A stretch of DNA of 64,000 nucleotides from Nitratireductor pacificus pht-3B (GTDB lineage Bacteria > Pseudomonadota > Alphaproteobacteria > Rhizobiales > Rhizobiaceae), in the NCBI RefSeq assembly GCF_000300335.1, contig NZ_AMRM01000017.1, forward strand, positions 1 through 64,000, read 5' to 3'. The notes beneath the pieces were generated by a model. That model made no database searches, was not told the origin of the DNA, and was given only the letters and a program-made list of their open reading frames with translations. Below are positions 53,078-64,000 of the stretch, piece by piece; positions within the stretch are counted from its first letter, which is position 1; the number at the start of each line of letters is the position of its first letter. Both the position numbers and the translations under genes were made by a program.

Positions 53078-54664
53078 CTATGATGACAGGCGCAGCTCAA
53101 TGATCTTCTCGCCGATCGCCCGGAAAACGTCCTTCAGCTGGCTGCGCGAGGGCGCGTCGAAGAACTGGCTCGGATCGCTGGCGCAGTCGCGCAGCATCGT
53201 CCCGGTGTTCACGTCCGGCTCTTCCAGGCGGATCGTGTAGATGTCGATGTCGTATTTTTCCTTGGCATTGTTGCAGGCGGCGAGCGTCTTGTCATTCATC
53301 CGGCGTGTCGTGACGGAACTGCTCGCGAGGGTCAGTCCGTCCAGACGCCCATCGATCAGATAGCCGAAGCTTGAATAGCTCGATCCCAGATCATTGCCCG
53401 TGTTGCCGAACACATTGGAGCCGTCGGTCAGCACGATCATGATCTTCTGCAACCCGTTGCGCGAGGCGCTGCCGGCGAAAGGCTCGTGCGGCGACAGGAC
53501 ACGCATGCCCCAGGCGACGCCCTCCATGATGTTGGTGTTGCCGTTGGCCTGCAGTTCTCCGACCTTGCGCTCGAGATCGCGGTAATCGCTGCTGAGCGGG
53601 GTAATCGGTTGCATGTCGCAGCCGCGATTGGGTCCCTTGCCACTGCTGATATCGACATTCTTCGGCGGCGAAAGCACCAGTCCCAGGAGATCCTGAACGC
53701 CGTATTTCTTCAGCTTCAGACCTAACAAACCACCGAGCACCGGCACCTCTGAATCGATGTAGTCGTTCCAGTAGCCCTCGTCGCGCGACGGCTCGTCGAT
53801 GGCGAATGCGGGCACGAACATGCTGGCCTTCTCCGACGCGACCGCCGGCGTGTCGTCCACGTCGTGGTCGCCCTTCTTCGAGGCCATGCGGGTTTCCACG
53901 CAGCCCTTCCACTCCTGCCCGAGATTGTGGAACAGTTCAAACCGGCTGATGCCGGCCTTAAGCTCCACCTGGGGAATGTCGCTCTTTCCCTTTATGTCCA
54001 GCCATTCCGCGCCGGTCCCCTTCTTGATCCGGCCTTTCCTATCGAACTCCGGCCCGTATTGCGGACCGACATTGACGAAGGTGGCGAAGGGAACGAGCGA
54101 GAACTTCAGTCTTTCCTTGTCGGAAACCTGAGCCGAGATGTCGTCGATCAGCCCGGTGACCGCATCCTTCATCGCCTGCAGCTTCCCGCCGCGCATGGAA
54201 CCGGTCGTGTCCAGCACCAGCGCGATCTCGTAGGAAAGCAGCGCCACGTCGGCGCTCGAGGACGCAGAGACGGGCATCGACTTCCGGCCGAGGACGCCGC
54301 CGAAGTAAAGCCCCACATCCACCTTCGCCTGAACCGTCACCGAGGTGCCGGAACGCAGCACCTGCAGGTCGATGTATTTCGGATCGAGATTGCCGGACAT
54401 GAAGCGTTCGGCGATGCCCTCGGCCTCTGCGTCGGAGATCTTGCTCCCCTTCTGCGCCACCGCCAGCACCGCGCTGTCGAGCGCCTGCTGCAACTGGACC
54501 CGCACCCTGCTCATGTTGGAGTAATCGACGGCGAAGCCGGCGATGCCGACCAGCGGCAGCATGGCAACCGCCGCGATCATCGCGAAATTGCCCGCCCGAT
54601 CGGCGCCGAACTTCCGCAGGGCAGCCACACCCGTGCGGAGCGAACAGCGTAATGAGAAAGACAT
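53078..54664 (-). CDS. TadG-like pilus-assembly protein with von Willebrand A domain
   Basis: 528 residues. The start resembles TadE/TadG proteins: AGNFAMIAAVAMLPLVGIAG at 25-44 as a single membrane anchor, then VDYSNMSRVRVQLQQALDSA. The VWA domain starts near residue 145 with ALVLDTTGSMRGGKLQAMKD (MIDAS-type) and ends near the C-terminus (KIMIVLTDGSNVFGNTGN). Faces the periplasm. No other tad genes are in the window, so a role in Flp pili is by family only; it may act alone in the envelope. Confidence 0.83.
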   Translation of the reverse strand: MSFSLRCSLRTGVAALRKFGADRAGNFAMIAAVAMLPLVGIAGFAVDYSNMSRVRVQLQQALDSAVLAVAQKGSKISDAEAEGIAERFMSGNLDPKYIDLQVLRSGTSVTVQAKVDVGLYFGGVLGRKSMPVSASSSADVALLSYEIALVLDTTGSMRGGKLQAMKDAVTGLIDDISAQVSDKERLKFSLVPFATFVNVGPQYGPEFDRKGRIKKGTGAEWLDIKGKSDIPQVELKAGISRFELFHNLGQEWKGCVETRMASKKGDHDVDDTPAVASEKASMFVPAFAIDEPSRDEGYWNDYIDSEVPVLGGLLGLKLKKYGVQDLLGLVLSPPKNVDISSGKGPNRGCDMQPITPLSSDYRDLERKVGELQANGNTNIMEGVAWGMRVLSPHEPFAGSASRNGLQKIMIVLTDGSNVFGNTGNDLGSSYSSFGYLIDGRLDGLTLASSSVTTRRMNDKTLAACNNAKEKYDIDIYTIRLEEPDVNTGTMLRDCASDPSQFFDAPSRSQLKDVFRAIGEKIIELRLSS

Positions 54665-54743
54665 GAGAAACCCGCCCTAGCCAAATCGTGGCCGGACCCT
54701 AGCCGCCTTTCTTTAAGGACAGCTTAAGCGGGTACTCCCGATT

Positions 54744-55259
54744 TTATACACGCGCACCCGGCACCGGCCGCGCTTTCCTCCGCCGAAACAAGCGTCTCAG
54801 CAGGGACCACAGGCCGAAGCCGAACAGGAACCCGACACCGGCCCACAGGAGGCCGTGCGGGGTGATCGGCACCGCCGGTTCGAAATCGCCCAGCGTCCCC
54901 CGCAGCACGGTCGTGTCGGGCGCGTTGACCAGCGCCAGAGGACGCGCCGCCGCTGGCAGAGCGTCTAGCGCCAAGGACTGCCGGGCAAGCGTGTCCAGCC
55001 TGTCGATGGCGACCTGCACGGATTGTCCCCGGTCGCGCAGGAACGCATCGTCCGATGCCTGGTAGAGCGCCAGAGCCTCCGGCCTTTGCAGGTTGTTCCT
55101 CGCCGCATCCGCGTCGAAGGCGGCCACCACGCCGCCGAGTTCGTGCAGCGCCCCGTTCAGCCTCTGGCGATACTGCTGTGCCAGTTCAGGCGCCTGCGAC
55201 GTGACGATGCCACAGCCCACCGACACGGCAAGGCCGATCATTCTTCCCAATCCGAACAT
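54744..55259 (-). CDS. DUF2937 membrane protein
   Basis: 171 residues. An N-terminal signal-anchor (MIGLAVSVGCGIVTSQAPEL), a periplasmic helical middle (QQYRQRLNGALHELGGVVAA) and a membrane segment near the C-terminus (GLLWAGVGFLFGFGLWSLLR) ending in a basic tail. This is the DUF2937 layout. Function unknown. It lies 79 bp upstream of the TadG-like gene on the same strand. Confidence 0.83.
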   Translation of the reverse strand: MFGLGRMIGLAVSVGCGIVTSQAPELAQQYRQRLNGALHELGGVVAAFDADAARNNLQRPEALALYQASDDAFLRDRGQSVQVAIDRLDTLARQSLALDALPAAARPLALVNAPDTTVLRGTLGDFEPAVPITPHGLLWAGVGFLFGFGLWSLLRRLFRRRKARPVPGARV

Positions 55260-55329
55260 GTTCCGTAATGCCTCTCAGATGGCTATGGAACAGCGGGCCG
55301 TAACCGGGCGGGTGGTTCCCGCCGGGTTT

Positions 55330-56250
55330 TCAGACAGGTTCGTTGAACGTGTCGCAATCGGCCAGCCGTCCGCTCTTGAGCCCCCGCGAGAACCATGTCC
55401 GCCGCTGTTCCGACGTGCCATGGTTGAAGCTTTCCGGCACCACGTAACCCTGGGTGCGGCGTTGCAGCGTATCGTCGCCGATCTGGTTGGCGGCGTTGAG
55501 CGCCTCCTCCAGATCGCCCTCCTCGAGCAGCCCCTTCTGCGCCGTATAGTGCGCCCAGATGCCGGCGAAGCAGTCGGCCTGCAGCTCGACGCGAATGGAC
55601 ATGGCGTTGGCTTCCGCCTGGCTCATGCGCTGCCGCATCTCGTTGAAGCGCGGAAGGATGCCCGTGATGTTCTGGACGTGGTGACCGACCTCATGCGCCA
55701 CCACATAGGCCTGCGCGAAATCGCCCGACGCTCCGAACTGGCGCGAAAGCTGGTTGAAGAAGCCGAGGTCCAGATAGACCTTCTGGTCTCCCGGACAGTA
55801 GAACGGCCCGGAAGCGGATGAAGCGAAGCCGCAGGCCGAACGCACCCCGTCCGTGAACAGCACCATCGAGGGTTCCTGGTATTGCATCCCCTGCGACTGG
55901 AAGATGCCCTTCCAGGTATCCTCGGTTTCCGCCAGGACGACGCTCACGAACTGGCTCATCTCGTCGCTTGCGGTTCCCGAACCGCCCGGCGCCTGCTGGG
56001 TCACCTGGCCGCCCCCGCCGGCGGGTCCGCCGGAGAGCATCTCCAGCGGATCGATGCCGCAGGCGCGCAGCGCGAAGAACAGCACCACCAGGATGATGAT
56101 TCCCGAGAGCCCGCCGCCGGCCCTGCGCCCGCCGCCCATCGGCAGCCGCACGCGACCGCCTGAACGGCCGAAGCCACCGGGAAGCCCGCCACCGCGCTCG
56201 CCACGGCGATCCTCGACATTGTTGCTCTGACGGCGGCCTTTCCAACGCAT
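55330..56250 (-). CDS. YpfJ-type neutral zinc metallopeptidase
   Basis: 306 residues from MRWKGRRQSNNVEDRRGERG. A Gly/Arg-rich cytoplasmic start, one membrane segment (GIIILVVLFFALRACGI, about 50-66), and an outer zinc peptidase domain with H186-E187-V-G-H190 (AHEVGHHVQN). The third ligand is probably E in ELQADCFAGIWAHY. This is the YpfJ/putative neutral zinc metallopeptidase family. Substrate unknown. Upstream ATG at 56280 is less likely. Confidence 0.87.
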   Translation of the reverse strand: MRWKGRRQSNNVEDRRGERGGGLPGGFGRSGGRVRLPMGGGRRAGGGLSGIIILVVLFFALRACGIDPLEMLSGGPAGGGGQVTQQAPGGSGTASDEMSQFVSVVLAETEDTWKGIFQSQGMQYQEPSMVLFTDGVRSACGFASSASGPFYCPGDQKVYLDLGFFNQLSRQFGASGDFAQAYVVAHEVGHHVQNITGILPRFNEMRQRMSQAEANAMSIRVELQADCFAGIWAHYTAQKGLLEEGDLEEALNAANQIGDDTLQRRTQGYVVPESFNHGTSEQRRTWFSRGLKSGRLADCDTFNEPV

Positions 56251-56278
56251 ATAATCGGCTCCTGATCGCGTTCTACGC

Positions 56279-56315
56279 AAAAAACCGGCGCAAACGCCGC
56301 GCGCATGCGCCGGTT
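56279..56315 (-). terminator. Rho-independent terminator of the leftward MFS gene
   Basis: On the minus strand AACCGGCGCA pairs with TGCGCCGGTT and is followed by a run of T (complement of A-run 56279-56284). It sits between the MFS stop and the metallopeptidase start. Confidence 0.8.
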
Positions 56316-56401
56316 GTCTGTTCAGTTGGCGACAGGTTATCCCAATGAATTGCTAAAGTCATGAACCATTGCGGTTATGCGGGACCTGTGAGGGAGCACA
56401 C

Positions 56402-57580
56402 CTAAAGGGCGGCCGGCACGGCCCTCCGCGCCGGCCTGCGGCTGAGATACAGCAGGAGCAGCGCCAGGAGCGGAAACACCGCGCCGACGGCGCCGAGCCC
56501 GGAAACGTCGGAGAATTCCAGCACGCGCCCGCCGACCAGCGTCCCCAGCGCGATCCCGAAATAGATCGCAGAGGCATTGAGTGCCAGGCTGAGCGGGGCG
56601 GCGTCGGGCGCGAAACCCACAAGCCGGCTCGCCTGCGCCGGGGGGAAGGTCCAGCCGACAAAACCCCACGGCACCATTGCCACAATCAGGAGCGGACCGG
56701 CGATCCGGGCTGGAACGAACAGCATGATGCCCGAGAGAAGCAGCGCGAACAGCGAGGCCATCAGCATCGAGCAGACCACCACACGCGTCGCGCCGAGCCG
56801 GTCCGCGAGCCGTCCGCTGGCATAGTTGCCGAGGATCGCGCCGACGCCATAGGTCAGCAGGATCGCCGGCAGATAGTGCGGAGCAAGTCCGACCCCGTCG
56901 ATGACGATCGGCCCGAGATAGGCGATCACGGTGAAACCACCGGTCAGATAGAGCAGCGTTATCGTCACGCTGGGCAGAATGCCCGGCCGGCGGATCACCA
57001 TCAGCCTTTCGCCGAGCGTCGCATGCGAACCGGTCATGTCGCGCGGCAGCCGCAGCCAAAGCGCCGCGGCGCAGGCCGTGCCAACCGCCGCCAGGCCGAG
57101 GAAGGTTCCGCGCCAGCCGACGAGATGCGCCAGGAGCGAGCCGGCCGGAGCGCCGAAGGCCACGGCGAACGTCGTCCCGCCGACCACCACGGCGATCGCC
57201 GCGGCGCGCCGTTCCGGGCCCGCCAGCGTCACCGCCGCCGCCTGGGCGGTCGCCGCGAACAGGCCGCCCGCCACGCCGATGACCACCTGCGCGCCAAACA
57301 GCGGCAGGAAGCCGCCGCTGAAAGCCGCCGCAAGATTGCCGAGGACGAAGAGAGCCAGCGCCAGGGCGATCACCCGCCGCCGGTCCATGGCGCCCGTCAG
57401 CGCGGAGAGAATCGGCGTGCCAATGGCATAGGCGAAGGAATAGGCCGAGATGAGATAGCCCGCCTGCGCCACCGTGACACCCGTATCGACGGCGACGAGC
57501 GGCAACAGTCCGGCAAAGACGAAAGCGACCGTGCTGACGGCGAAAGCGCCGAGAGCCAGAAGGAAAAGACGTCTGTCCAT
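56402..57580 (-). CDS. MFS efflux transporter, 12-helix (DHA1 type)
   Basis: 392 residues from MDRRLFLLALGAFAVSTVAF. Twelve membrane segments; motif GTPILSALTGAMDRRRVIAL between helices 2 and 3, GYLISAYSFAYAIGTPIL in helix 2, and a second A-like motif NYASGRLADRLGATRVVV in the second half. Resembles arabinose/chloramphenicol-type exporters. The open frame upstream of 57580 is not used. A perfect palindrome overlaps its start region, so a repressor probably controls it. Confidence 0.88.
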   Translation of the reverse strand: MDRRLFLLALGAFAVSTVAFVFAGLLPLVAVDTGVTVAQAGYLISAYSFAYAIGTPILSALTGAMDRRRVIALALALFVLGNLAAAFSGGFLPLFGAQVVIGVAGGLFAATAQAAAVTLAGPERRAAAIAVVVGGTTFAVAFGAPAGSLLAHLVGWRGTFLGLAAVGTACAAALWLRLPRDMTGSHATLGERLMVIRRPGILPSVTITLLYLTGGFTVIAYLGPIVIDGVGLAPHYLPAILLTYGVGAILGNYASGRLADRLGATRVVVCSMLMASLFALLLSGIMLFVPARIAGPLLIVAMVPWGFVGWTFPPAQASRLVGFAPDAAPLSLALNASAIYFGIALGTLVGGRVLEFSDVSGLGAVGAVFPLLALLLLYLSRRPARRAVPAAL

Positions 57581-57595
57581 CACTGGAAAGATCCT

Positions 57596-57617
57596 TTGTT
57601 CAAAAGTTTTTGAACAA
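57596..57617. promoter_or_regulatory. Palindromic operator candidate before the MFS gene
   Basis: TTGTTCAAAA, two bases GT, TTTTGAACAA: a perfect 22-bp inverted repeat ending 16 bases upstream of the MFS start codon. Symmetry and position suggest a repressor site covering the promoter or ribosome site. The HxlR- or MarR-type regulator expected is not obvious next door. Confidence 0.65.
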
Positions 57618-57720
57618 TCGAACCTTAAGGTCGCTCTGTCAATCGGTTTGTGGCTCGGCCGGAAGAGCTCCTGCCTGCTCCTGTCAGGCGGAGCATTCCG
57701 ACGCGGCGCGGACCGCGCCT

Positions 57721-58350
57721 TTAGCCCTGTGTCGGGATCATCGCGGCCACCTCCCGGTCGCTGGCGCGGTCGCTTTCGGCGAGGCCTCGCGCCACTCCGC
57801 CTCGGTCTGCCGCGTTGCGGTTCTGGCTCATCTTGCGCTTGCCCTCGATGCGGCTGATCGGCAGGCGCAGGCCGACGATGCCGCGCAACTGCGCCTTGAT
57901 GAAGGTTTCCGGCGCGTCCGTCACCGACCACGGATCGGGTCGCGCGCCTTCATGCAGGACGGTCAGGCGCTGGACCACGTCCAGGAGCCGTTCGGGATCG
58001 TCGAAGAACTCCGCTTCGCCATAGGTATGCACCGCCACATAGTTCCATGTGGGGACCACCTTGCCGCTCTCCTGCTTGGTCGCATACCAGGATGGCGTGA
58101 CATAGGCATCGGGACCCGCGAAAAGCGCCATCGCCTCGCCGACCGGCGGCACTGTCCATTGCGGATTGGCGCGCGCCAGATGCCCGTAGAGCACCCCATG
58201 CGCGCCCTCGCCGGGGTCGAGGAACAGCGGCAGCGGCGTGGCCATAAGGCCCTCGGCCGTGGCTGTCACGAAACTGGCCAGCCGGGCAGTCCGCATCGCC
58301 TCGTGGAGCGCGGCCTGATCCTCTTCCTTGAATGCGGGCGGCACATACAT
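57721..58350 (-). CDS. FMN-binding negative transcriptional regulator (PaiB-like)
   Basis: 209 residues from MYVPPAFKEEDQAALHEAMR. FMN-binding split-barrel features: ASFVTATAEGLMATPLPLFL, HLARANPQWTVPP, VTPSWYATKQESGKVVPTWN and YVAVHTYGEAEFFDDPERL. Family typified by PaiB of Bacillus subtilis. Divergent from an ArsR-type gene, with three 12-bp repeats between them. Direct DNA binding is not evident from the sequence. Confidence 0.85.
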   Translation of the reverse strand: MYVPPAFKEEDQAALHEAMRTARLASFVTATAEGLMATPLPLFLDPGEGAHGVLYGHLARANPQWTVPPVGEAMALFAGPDAYVTPSWYATKQESGKVVPTWNYVAVHTYGEAEFFDDPERLLDVVQRLTVLHEGARPDPWSVTDAPETFIKAQLRGIVGLRLPISRIEGKRKMSQNRNAADRGGVARGLAESDRASDREVAAMIPTQG

Positions 58351-58422
58351 GAGGCGGCTCCCTGCTCTTGTCGGCACTCCGCATTCAAGGGCAATGCGGG
58401 CTGCGCGGCCTGCTCCGCCGGC

Positions 58423-58458
58423 ACCTTGCCAGACACCTTGCCCGGTACCTTGCATTGC
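58423..58458. promoter_or_regulatory. Three 12-bp iterons in a divergent promoter region
   Basis: ACCTTGC occurs at 58423, 58435 and 58447, exactly 12 bp apart; the five bases between copies vary (CAGAC, CCGGT). A related ACCTTCATTGC lies further on, at about 58473. It sits between the PaiB-like and ArsR-like genes, so it is a good candidate for a multi-site operator. Confidence 0.6.
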
Positions 58459-58486
58459 CGGCGGAATCTCTTACCTTCATTGCACC

Positions 58487-58828
58487 ATGCCGCCGCACCC
58501 GACCATAGACCAGATCAGCCTTCCCACTGTGCTTGCCGTTCTCGGCGACCAGACCCGGCTGGCGATCCTGGGTGATCTGGCGCGCCGGGAAGGCAAGGCG
58601 ATGACCTGTTCGAACTTCATCGATCTCGCATCGAAGTCGAACCTGTCCTACCACTTCGCCAAGATGCGCGAGGCCGGCATCATCCGCGTGGAGCCAAGCG
58701 GCACGTCGCGCCTGATCACCCTGCGCCGCGACGATCTGGACGCGCGTTTCCCCGGACTGCTCGACAGCATCATCGCCACGGCCGTCACCCTGCCGCCGCC
58801 CGAGAAACGCGCCGCCGCGGCCACCTGA
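58487..58828 (+). CDS. ArsR-family-like winged-helix regulator
   Basis: 113 residues from MPPHPTIDQISLPTVLAVLG. The winged helix is complete: LGDQTRLAILGDLARREGKA, CSNFIDLASKSNLSYHFAKM (recognition helix), REAGIIRVEPSGTSRLITLR. It has a single Cys (in TCSNF) and no ArsR-type CxC metal site, so metal sensing is unlikely. Probably controls the divergent PaiB-like gene and/or the SMR gene that follows after 49 bp. Confidence 0.85.
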   Translation: MPPHPTIDQISLPTVLAVLGDQTRLAILGDLARREGKAMTCSNFIDLASKSNLSYHFAKMREAGIIRVEPSGTSRLITLRRDDLDARFPGLLDSIIATAVTLPPPEKRAAAAT

Positions 58829-58877
58829 GTTCCCCGGTCTGCGACAGGACCGTTCCCCAGAAAAGGACCGATACCCA

Positions 58878-59198
58878 ATGGCTTGGCTCTATCTCGGCGT
58901 CGCCGGACTTCTCGAAGTCGTCTGGGCGAGCTTCATGAAGGAATCGGAGGGCTTCACCCGGCTGGTGCCGACCGCCATCATGGTCGTCGCGATGATCGGC
59001 AGCTTCTGGCTGCTCGCGGTCGCCATGCGCTCCCTGCCGCTCGGCACCGCCTATGCCATCTGGACGGGCATCGGTGCGGTCGGCGCCTTACTGGTCGGCA
59101 TCGTCGTGATGGGCGAGCCGGTCACCGCCGGCCGCCTCCTGAGCGCCGGGCTGCTGCTTGCCGGCATGATCGGGCTGAAGCTCACCTCGGGCCACTGA
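58878..59198 (+). CDS. SMR-family transporter, SugE/Gdx type
   Basis: 106 residues, four membrane helices. The invariant Glu is E13 (VAGLLEVVWASFMKES). The LLEVVWA wording is that of the SugE/Gdx subgroup, which exports guanidinium, rather than EmrE. Other pieces: GTAYAIWTGIGAVGALLVGI and GMIGLKLTSG. A guanidine riboswitch was looked for upstream and not seen. Functions as a dimer in the inner membrane. Confidence 0.9.
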   Translation: MAWLYLGVAGLLEVVWASFMKESEGFTRLVPTAIMVVAMIGSFWLLAVAMRSLPLGTAYAIWTGIGAVGALLVGIVVMGEPVTAGRLLSAGLLLAGMIGLKLTSGH

Positions 59199-59212
59199 GG
59201 CGGAAATCTGCC

Positions 59213-59839
59213 TCAGCCGAGCCGTGCGGTGAGGATTTTCAGGCTTGCGGCGCCGAAGGCGAGTGCGAAGGCTGCTTCCAGCCAGCGGCGCAGCCGTGCA
59301 TAGCCCGCCACCATCGGCGGCGTGGAGAACAGCATCGCGTAGCCGAAGAAGACGCAGGCGCTCTGCAGCCCGACGGCGACGATCACCAGCGCCAGCGCCG
59401 ATCCCGATGCGTCCTGCGGCAGGCCGAGCGAATAAAGCGCGCCGAAGAACAGGATGGCCTTGGGATTGGTGAGATGCAGCGCCAGTCCCCTGCCAAAGGC
59501 GGAGCGGAGCGTCGGCGTGGCGATCCGCCGGGCCTCCATCCGGCCGGGCGTCAGCGCCGAGCGAGCCGATTTGTAGGCAAGATAGAGCAGGTAGCATGCG
59601 CCGAGATAGCGCATCACCTCGAAAACCCAGCCGCTCGCCAGCATCAGCGCGCCAAGGCCGAGGGCCGCCGCCACCGACCACATGAGCGATCCCGTCATCA
59701 CCCCGGCGGCGAGTGCCAGTCCGAACCGCCTGCCATGCATCATCGAGGTCCCCGCGATGGTCAGCGTCGCGGGTCCGGGGCTGCACGTGGCGATCAGCGC
59801 GGCGAGCAGGATCAAGGGGAGATGAACGTCGGTTGCCAT
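59213..59839 (-). CDS. LysE/RhtB-family amino-acid exporter
   Basis: 208 residues from MATDVHLPLILLAALIATCS. Six membrane segments and the family start SPGPATLTIAGTSMMHGRRF, later TNPKAILFFGALYSLGLP. It exports amino acids or their derivatives. It is downstream of a TetR gene on the same strand, 56 bp away, so it is probably under its control. Confidence 0.88.
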   Translation of the reverse strand: MATDVHLPLILLAALIATCSPGPATLTIAGTSMMHGRRFGLALAAGVMTGSLMWSVAAALGLGALMLASGWVFEVMRYLGACYLLYLAYKSARSALTPGRMEARRIATPTLRSAFGRGLALHLTNPKAILFFGALYSLGLPQDASGSALALVIVAVGLQSACVFFGYAMLFSTPPMVAGYARLRRWLEAAFALAFGAASLKILTARLG

Positions 59840-59895
59840 GCCGGGAAGCTGACATGAGTTCCCCCGGCCCGCAAGCCGGAAAAATGCCGTTTCCC

Positions 59896-60501
59896 TCAGA
59901 CCGCGCCGGCCTTCATTCCCGCGATCATGATTGCCAGCACGCGTCGCGCCTCGGCCTCCTTCGGCGCATCGCCGTCCAGCTTGAGGAAATAGGGATGGAA
60001 GAAGCGGGTCATGGCGGCCACCAGCGCATCGGCCGCCGCTTCGGGATCGAGTTTCGGAAAGACCCCCGTTTCGACCCCTTCGCGGATCATTCCGACAAGA
60101 ACCCCGCGCTGTCCGTCCACATAGGCCTGCGCCACCGCGCTGCGCGCCTCGGCGGCCGCGTGATAGGCCTCGAACATCTCCGGGTCGTCCAGCACCCGCG
60201 CCCGCTTGATGGCGATCTGGGCAAGCACCCAGTCGGCCAGGCGTTCGTCGGCGGCGCCCGGCCCCTCGGCGATGGCCGTCAGCTCGTCGACGCCGCGCTT
60301 GAGCCAGCGATCGACCAGCGTGTCCATCAGCGCCGCCTTGCTGGCGAAATGCCGGTAGACATTGGCATGGCTCATTCCGAGCGCCCGCGCCACGTCGACC
60401 ACATTGGTCTTGGCCGGTCCGTGCCGGCGCAACAGAGCCTCCGCCGCAGCGAGGATGCGCGTGCGCGTGTCGTTGCTCCCGGCCGACCTGTCCATACGCA
60501 T
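59896..60501 (-). CDS. TetR-family transcriptional regulator
   Basis: 201 residues. HTH: AAEALLRRHGPAKTNVVDVA, then LGMSHANVYRHFASKAALMD. C-terminal part of the TetR_C type (ADWVLAQIAIKRARVLDDPE). It is probably autoregulated and controls the exporter gene 56 bp downstream. The carB gene starts 244 bp away in the other direction. Confidence 0.88.
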   Translation of the reverse strand: MRMDRSAGSNDTRTRILAAAEALLRRHGPAKTNVVDVARALGMSHANVYRHFASKAALMDTLVDRWLKRGVDELTAIAEGPGAADERLADWVLAQIAIKRARVLDDPEMFEAYHAAAEARSAVAQAYVDGQRGVLVGMIREGVETGVFPKLDPEAAADALVAAMTRFFHPYFLKLDGDAPKEAEARRVLAIMIAGMKAGAV

Positions 60502-60745
60502 CTATCGCGCGGAACGGCATCCCCTGTCCAGCGCGGCCCGCAACCGGCCGCTTCCAGCCCTGAATCGAGGGCATGGCGGCCGCGAAATCGTCCACAGGCC
60601 GCGTCACCTCGCCCGAACGTCATTTTCGGGGTTCCGTCCCCCGTCACCATTCCCTATAAGGCGCGCTTAGCCTGACAATTTTCGCTTGGCCCTCCCGCAC
60701 GCGTGGAGGGGGCGCCCTGCGCACGCACCACGAACGGAACCTCGC

Positions 60746-64000
<3,255 letters not shown>

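Noticed and set aside
58829-58877. Guanidine riboswitch before the SugE-type gene
   Set aside because: Only 49 bp between genes; no paired hairpins with the ACGR loops or any other known guanidine-sensing structure.

Overview
The window is high-G+C alphaproteobacterial chromosome. The best guess is order Hyphomicrobiales (Rhizobiales), because a long RpoD sits beside dnaG, a GatB/YqeY protein sits beside carA with carB nearby, and DUF2937, YcgN, HlyU and DUF541 proteins are present. Genus cannot be read from the sequence. The window is mostly chromosomal core with catabolic and transport cassettes. No insertion sequence, prophage, CRISPR array or rRNA was seen. One tRNA is present, probably tRNA-Ile2(CAT).

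Layout. 1-7746: ECF sigma factor and membrane anti-sigma factor, the start of a secreted protein that leaves the window, and divergently two large secreted proteins, one with DUF11 domains and a Cys-rich C-terminus built on 219-bp DNA repeats. 7938-8675: membrane GGDEF protein. 9011-23374: a catabolic and uptake island with a LysR and an enolase-superfamily enzyme, then a class V aminotransferase-like enzyme, a polyamine-type ABC importer, an ornithine cyclodeaminase-like enzyme, a second LysR and a sugar-type ABC importer. The ATPase gene of the last importer is broken by a perfect 335-bp tandem duplication. 23800-29304: tRNA, DUF541 protein, small secreted protein, NTF2-like protein, YcgN protein, OmpA-family protein with a Pro/Glu-rich domain, and pyrE. 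29485-33823: an ECF42-type sigma factor between two DGPF/YCII proteins, followed by a DHA2 efflux pump and a VOC protein. 34109-36963: FKBP isomerase, VOC protein with divergent TetR, DUF599 protein, HlyU-like protein. 37178-40292: a complete iron-chelate-type ABC importer.

40344-64000: rpoD, dnaG, an MHYT-PAS-GGDEF-EAL protein, a flavin monooxygenase with a cupin and a divergent AraC regulator, GatB/YqeY protein, carA, a TadG-like VWA protein, DUF2937, a YpfJ-type metalloprotease, MFS pump, PaiB-like and ArsR-like proteins, SugE-type SMR pump, LysE exporter with TetR, and carB, which runs off the window. PyrE, CarA and CarB all feed pyrimidine synthesis; CarA and CarB also feed arginine synthesis.

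Most worth a second look: the tandem duplication that splits the ABC ATPase; the ECF sigma cluster with an anti-sigma factor whose periplasmic domain resembles a subtilase propeptide; the repeat-built DUF11 protein; the catabolic island of unknown substrate; a pair of intergenic elements with compensatory stem changes; and several clear palindromic or iterated operator candidates.
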